Below are positions 61,437-64,000 of a stretch of 64,000 nt of DNA, one piece after another. This DNA comes from Struthidea cinerea. Taxonomy: Eukaryota; Chordata; Aves; Passeriformes; Corcoracidae. Location: NCBI GenBank assembly GCA_013397865.1, contig VZTI01005559.1:2607781-2671780 (forward strand), given 5' to 3'. A program made the translations under genes and the position numbers. A model generated the notes under the pieces. It worked only from the letters and a program-made list of their open reading frames with translations, had not been told where the DNA came from and did no database searches. Each line of letters starts with the position of its first letter. The stretch's first letter is position 1.

Positions 61437-64000
61437 TGTCATCTAGTTCATGCCTTCTGGGGTCTGGGTTTTAGAAAAGCAGCATCCCAGGCTACAGATA
61501 CAAGTTGTGATAAAGATTGAGTGGTGCTGGCATCTGTTTTAGTACACTTATTCTGCAATTCCTGCTCTTGTGGCCTTCCCTAGCTGTCAAAGAACTTTTC
61601 TTGACTCCCAGCATTAGGCTCTTTACCCTTCTTGTGATGAAGAGGATTTTTGATGCCAAAAAAGAAAATCATATGGATAAAGTACTTCATGACTCAGTCC
61701 AAAAAGAAGTCACAGATTGTTTTGCTTTCCAAGTTGTTTCAATAACCTTACACAAATCTCCAGCTCTGGAATTCTGATATACCCATTTCTCAGATTTCAG
61801 ACATCTTTTGCGTGATCGATGCATGGGGCACTGTCCGGTGACTGAAGGGTTAAGGAAGTTTCTCCTGTTGAATTGTGTTTTCATTCTGTCTGTCTCTACT
61901 GTTCCCCACCCCACACCCCCTCAGGATTTTATAACCTCCATGCTCTATTTTGCCAGTGATGTCAGAGGCAGAGCAGTTACCATGGAGAAGGGGACAGACT
62001 CCACTGAAATGGACACAAACATAGCCTAAATCTACAGCAAACTCGTGATTCATCAGCCAAATTGCGTGTCATCATTAATGACTTGCAAAAGGGGTCATTG
62101 ATAATTTTTCATTTTAATGTATGTGGCGGTGGACAAGTTTATTAAAAACTTAATGAAAGCCTGGCTAATGTTTACATCAGAAACAGCCGCAACACATGTT
62201 ACTAATGAATATGTGGAACAATATCAGGCCCCCTCTCAAGAATGGTTACAAGAACACGGCTATAGGAACCAAGCTGGGGGCTGGGGATTTTCACTGAAAG
62301 AAAACAAAATTACTCATTGCACGCTAGGATCAATGTTGCAACGATGCACAGAAAATGCAAGGAGCTCCTTAAATGGTGAGGAGAGAACAAATCCAATGGC
62401 ACTACGTTGTACAAAGGGCATCTCTAGGAGGATGCACTGATGAGATTAAAAATATTTCTGCTTCTCTTTCTGTTGTTTGGTTATTCCTAATGTTTGGCTT
62501 ACTTCTTAAGCTTTGCTTATTATGCGAAATATTTTGCTCCTGCATAACCCTCTTTCTCAACAGCTGTTTATACTTTTTCCTCTTCCATCACTCTAGGAAC
62601 ATTTTCATGAAGTGAATGCCCCACAGTAACCTTTGCTTGTATGAAGGGGGAAGCTCAGCACTAGGAGACGTTCTAGGAGCACTGGTTCCAGAACACTGTG
62701 ACTTGTCGTGTGTTCTAGAGCCAAATAAGTGTCTGAGATCAGTGAAAAATCCTACATGCTACCTAGATTTAGGAAAAGCAGTTCAGAAACACCAAGAAAC
62801 CCCTTTTTGGTCATAGAATTCAGCACCGAGATGCTCTGCAAAAGTTTTCTATGAAAATAGCTTTGCACATTATTTCATAAGAATAGGAAATATTCTCATC
62901 TTATAAATAATAACAGAGTTGAGAGTTATTTGTTTTCTCAATTTCCTTTATGACTGGGAGGCTTTTTTGCTCATCATCAGGGTGCTGGCAGTTATTTATC
63001 TCTAGCAATACAGAGGCTGAGCTGAAACACCAAATTCAGCTCCAGCTCACAATCCAACATAGGCAGAACAGCATTCAGTTCACTTTTGTATAATTTTATA
63101 GTGTTTTGAAAACTGTCAAGTATAAAAATGTAGTTAAAATGACGGCACTAAGGGTTCTGTGGATCTTGGCAAAAAATGCTCATTATTGCTCAGTGGAAAT
63201 TCTTGATGAGGTGTTGTGGTAGCTGTAAATGGCTTCTTCAGTGATTATTAAACACAGTCACCCAGAAGCATCTCTTGGCTCAGGAATTCCTGTAACTACT
63301 GTTTTTCAGAAGGGTTCTCCTGAGGCAACACCGCTTAAGACTTACCCTGCGTGCTGTACTCATCCTTATGCAAAACTGCCTGCTGGAAAAGGCAAAGGAA
63401 AGCTGGAATCTCAGGCTCGTACCACTGCTTCTTCCTTTACCTTACATTCACCTTAGCCCCACTGGCATGAATCACACAAACCTACCTTGGAAATTATGGA
63501 GTTATGAGGGCTCCCATCCCTTCAGGCTCCAGGATTCTGCAGAGCACTCTTCCATGAGTATGGCACGTACACTACCCTCGTCCCTAAACGTCCTGACCCC
63601 TCTCAACTGGGCTTGTCCTCTGCCACGGAACAGGGAGTGCTGCTCAGGAAAGAGAGGTATAACACCCTTCAGAAACACATCCCACCCTGCCAGAGCAGGG
63701 AAAGAAAAAATGGGGAAAAAAAAAAGAAATGATGGAAGACTCCCAACTATGCTGCAGTACAAAGGAATATCTTGTTCTTTTTGAGATCCATATGGGAAAC
63801 TTAAAACGAATTGGTTTGCTTTATGAATTTTTAACTCTGAAGCCAACAACCCCACGTATAAAAAAACCTGTGGAATGGGAGATCCTGACACAGATGTGCA
63901 GTTCCAAGAGAAGAAGAAATACTTCTCATTTTTCCCCATTTGTTTTCTTTCCTCATCTCCCATCTCCCAGCTAAGGGAGCACCCCTGCAGAGTGCTTTTA
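61437..64000. other. Intergenic, no gene recognised
   Basis: Apart from the candidate conserved element at 62.0-62.4 kb this is AT-rich DNA. Open frames near 63.2-63.9 kb occur on both strands and match nothing I recognise. Confidence 0.55.
62040..62380. promoter_or_regulatory. Candidate conserved non-coding element
   Basis: This AT-rich but complex sequence has many TAAT/ATTA cores (CATTAATGAC, TTAATGAAAG, ACTAATGAAT) and a forkhead-like TGTTTACA near 62170. An open frame of 107 codons crosses it, but the translation resembles no family I know. The texture is that of developmental enhancers; conservation cannot be tested here. Confidence 0.25.

Noticed and set aside
61173..61520. 115- and 77-codon open frames of repeated FLFFS or KRKEK units
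   Set aside because: They are translations of the (CTTTT)n array, whose repeat unit contains no stop in several frames.
28536..64000. MCM5 exons expected upstream of RASD2
   Set aside because: No minus-strand exon resembling the MCM ATPase or C-terminal winged-helix sequence was seen; probably beyond the right edge.
1..64000. CRISPR arrays, operons or prokaryotic-type systems
   Set aside because: No spaced direct repeats, no dense co-directional frames and clear spliceosomal introns; the DNA is vertebrate.

Overview
The window looks like avian nuclear DNA. It holds an intron-split vertebrate gene, the 3' end of a CR1 LINE with the 'ATTCTGTG' terminus typical of birds, and a solo endogenous-retrovirus LTR of a type I associate with passerines. 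Passerine is an inference from memory of LTR text; bird is well supported. There is no operon-like gene packing. More than 95 percent of the window is non-coding.

The one protein-coding gene I can establish is RASD2 (Rhes), on the minus strand. Coding exon 1 is at 20670-20940 and coding exon 2 at 18652-19181, separated by a 1488 bp GT-AG intron. The joined CDS is 801 nt and encodes 266 residues ending in the CAAX box CTIQ. A 3' UTR of about 1.8 kb runs down to a minus-strand ATTAAA signal at 16883-16888, followed by a GU-rich downstream element. A splice acceptor lies 9 nt before the ATG, so at least one 5' non-coding exon must exist upstream at higher coordinates. A strong donor at 24351/24352 marks a candidate.

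Layout: 1-1560 AT-rich intergenic DNA with one exon-like segment; about 1590-2400 a CpG island, possibly the promoter of a gene I cannot name; 2.5-16.8 kb intergenic; 16.59-16.65 kb a (TAGA)n microsatellite; 16.86-20.95 kb RASD2; 20.95-24.35 kb probable 5' intron; 24.35-27.7 kb upstream DNA; 27.77-28.54 kb CR1; 28.5-53.7 kb intergenic, with a few segments that resemble regulatory DNA, an unidentified open frame near 48 kb and a 46-nt poly(A) run at 49.03 kb; 53.7-54.3 kb a minus-strand solo LTR; 54.3-61.2 kb intergenic; 61.22-61.44 kb a long (CTTTT)n array; then intergenic DNA to the end.

In other vertebrates RASD2 lies between MCM5 (upstream) and MB, myoglobin (downstream, convergent). I looked for exons of both and recognised none, so they probably lie outside the window. 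I found no evidence of a prokaryotic-type system, a CRISPR array or an obvious novel multigene system. The most useful leads are the unassigned CpG island, the RASD2 5' exon, the 48 kb open frame and several candidate regulatory segments.
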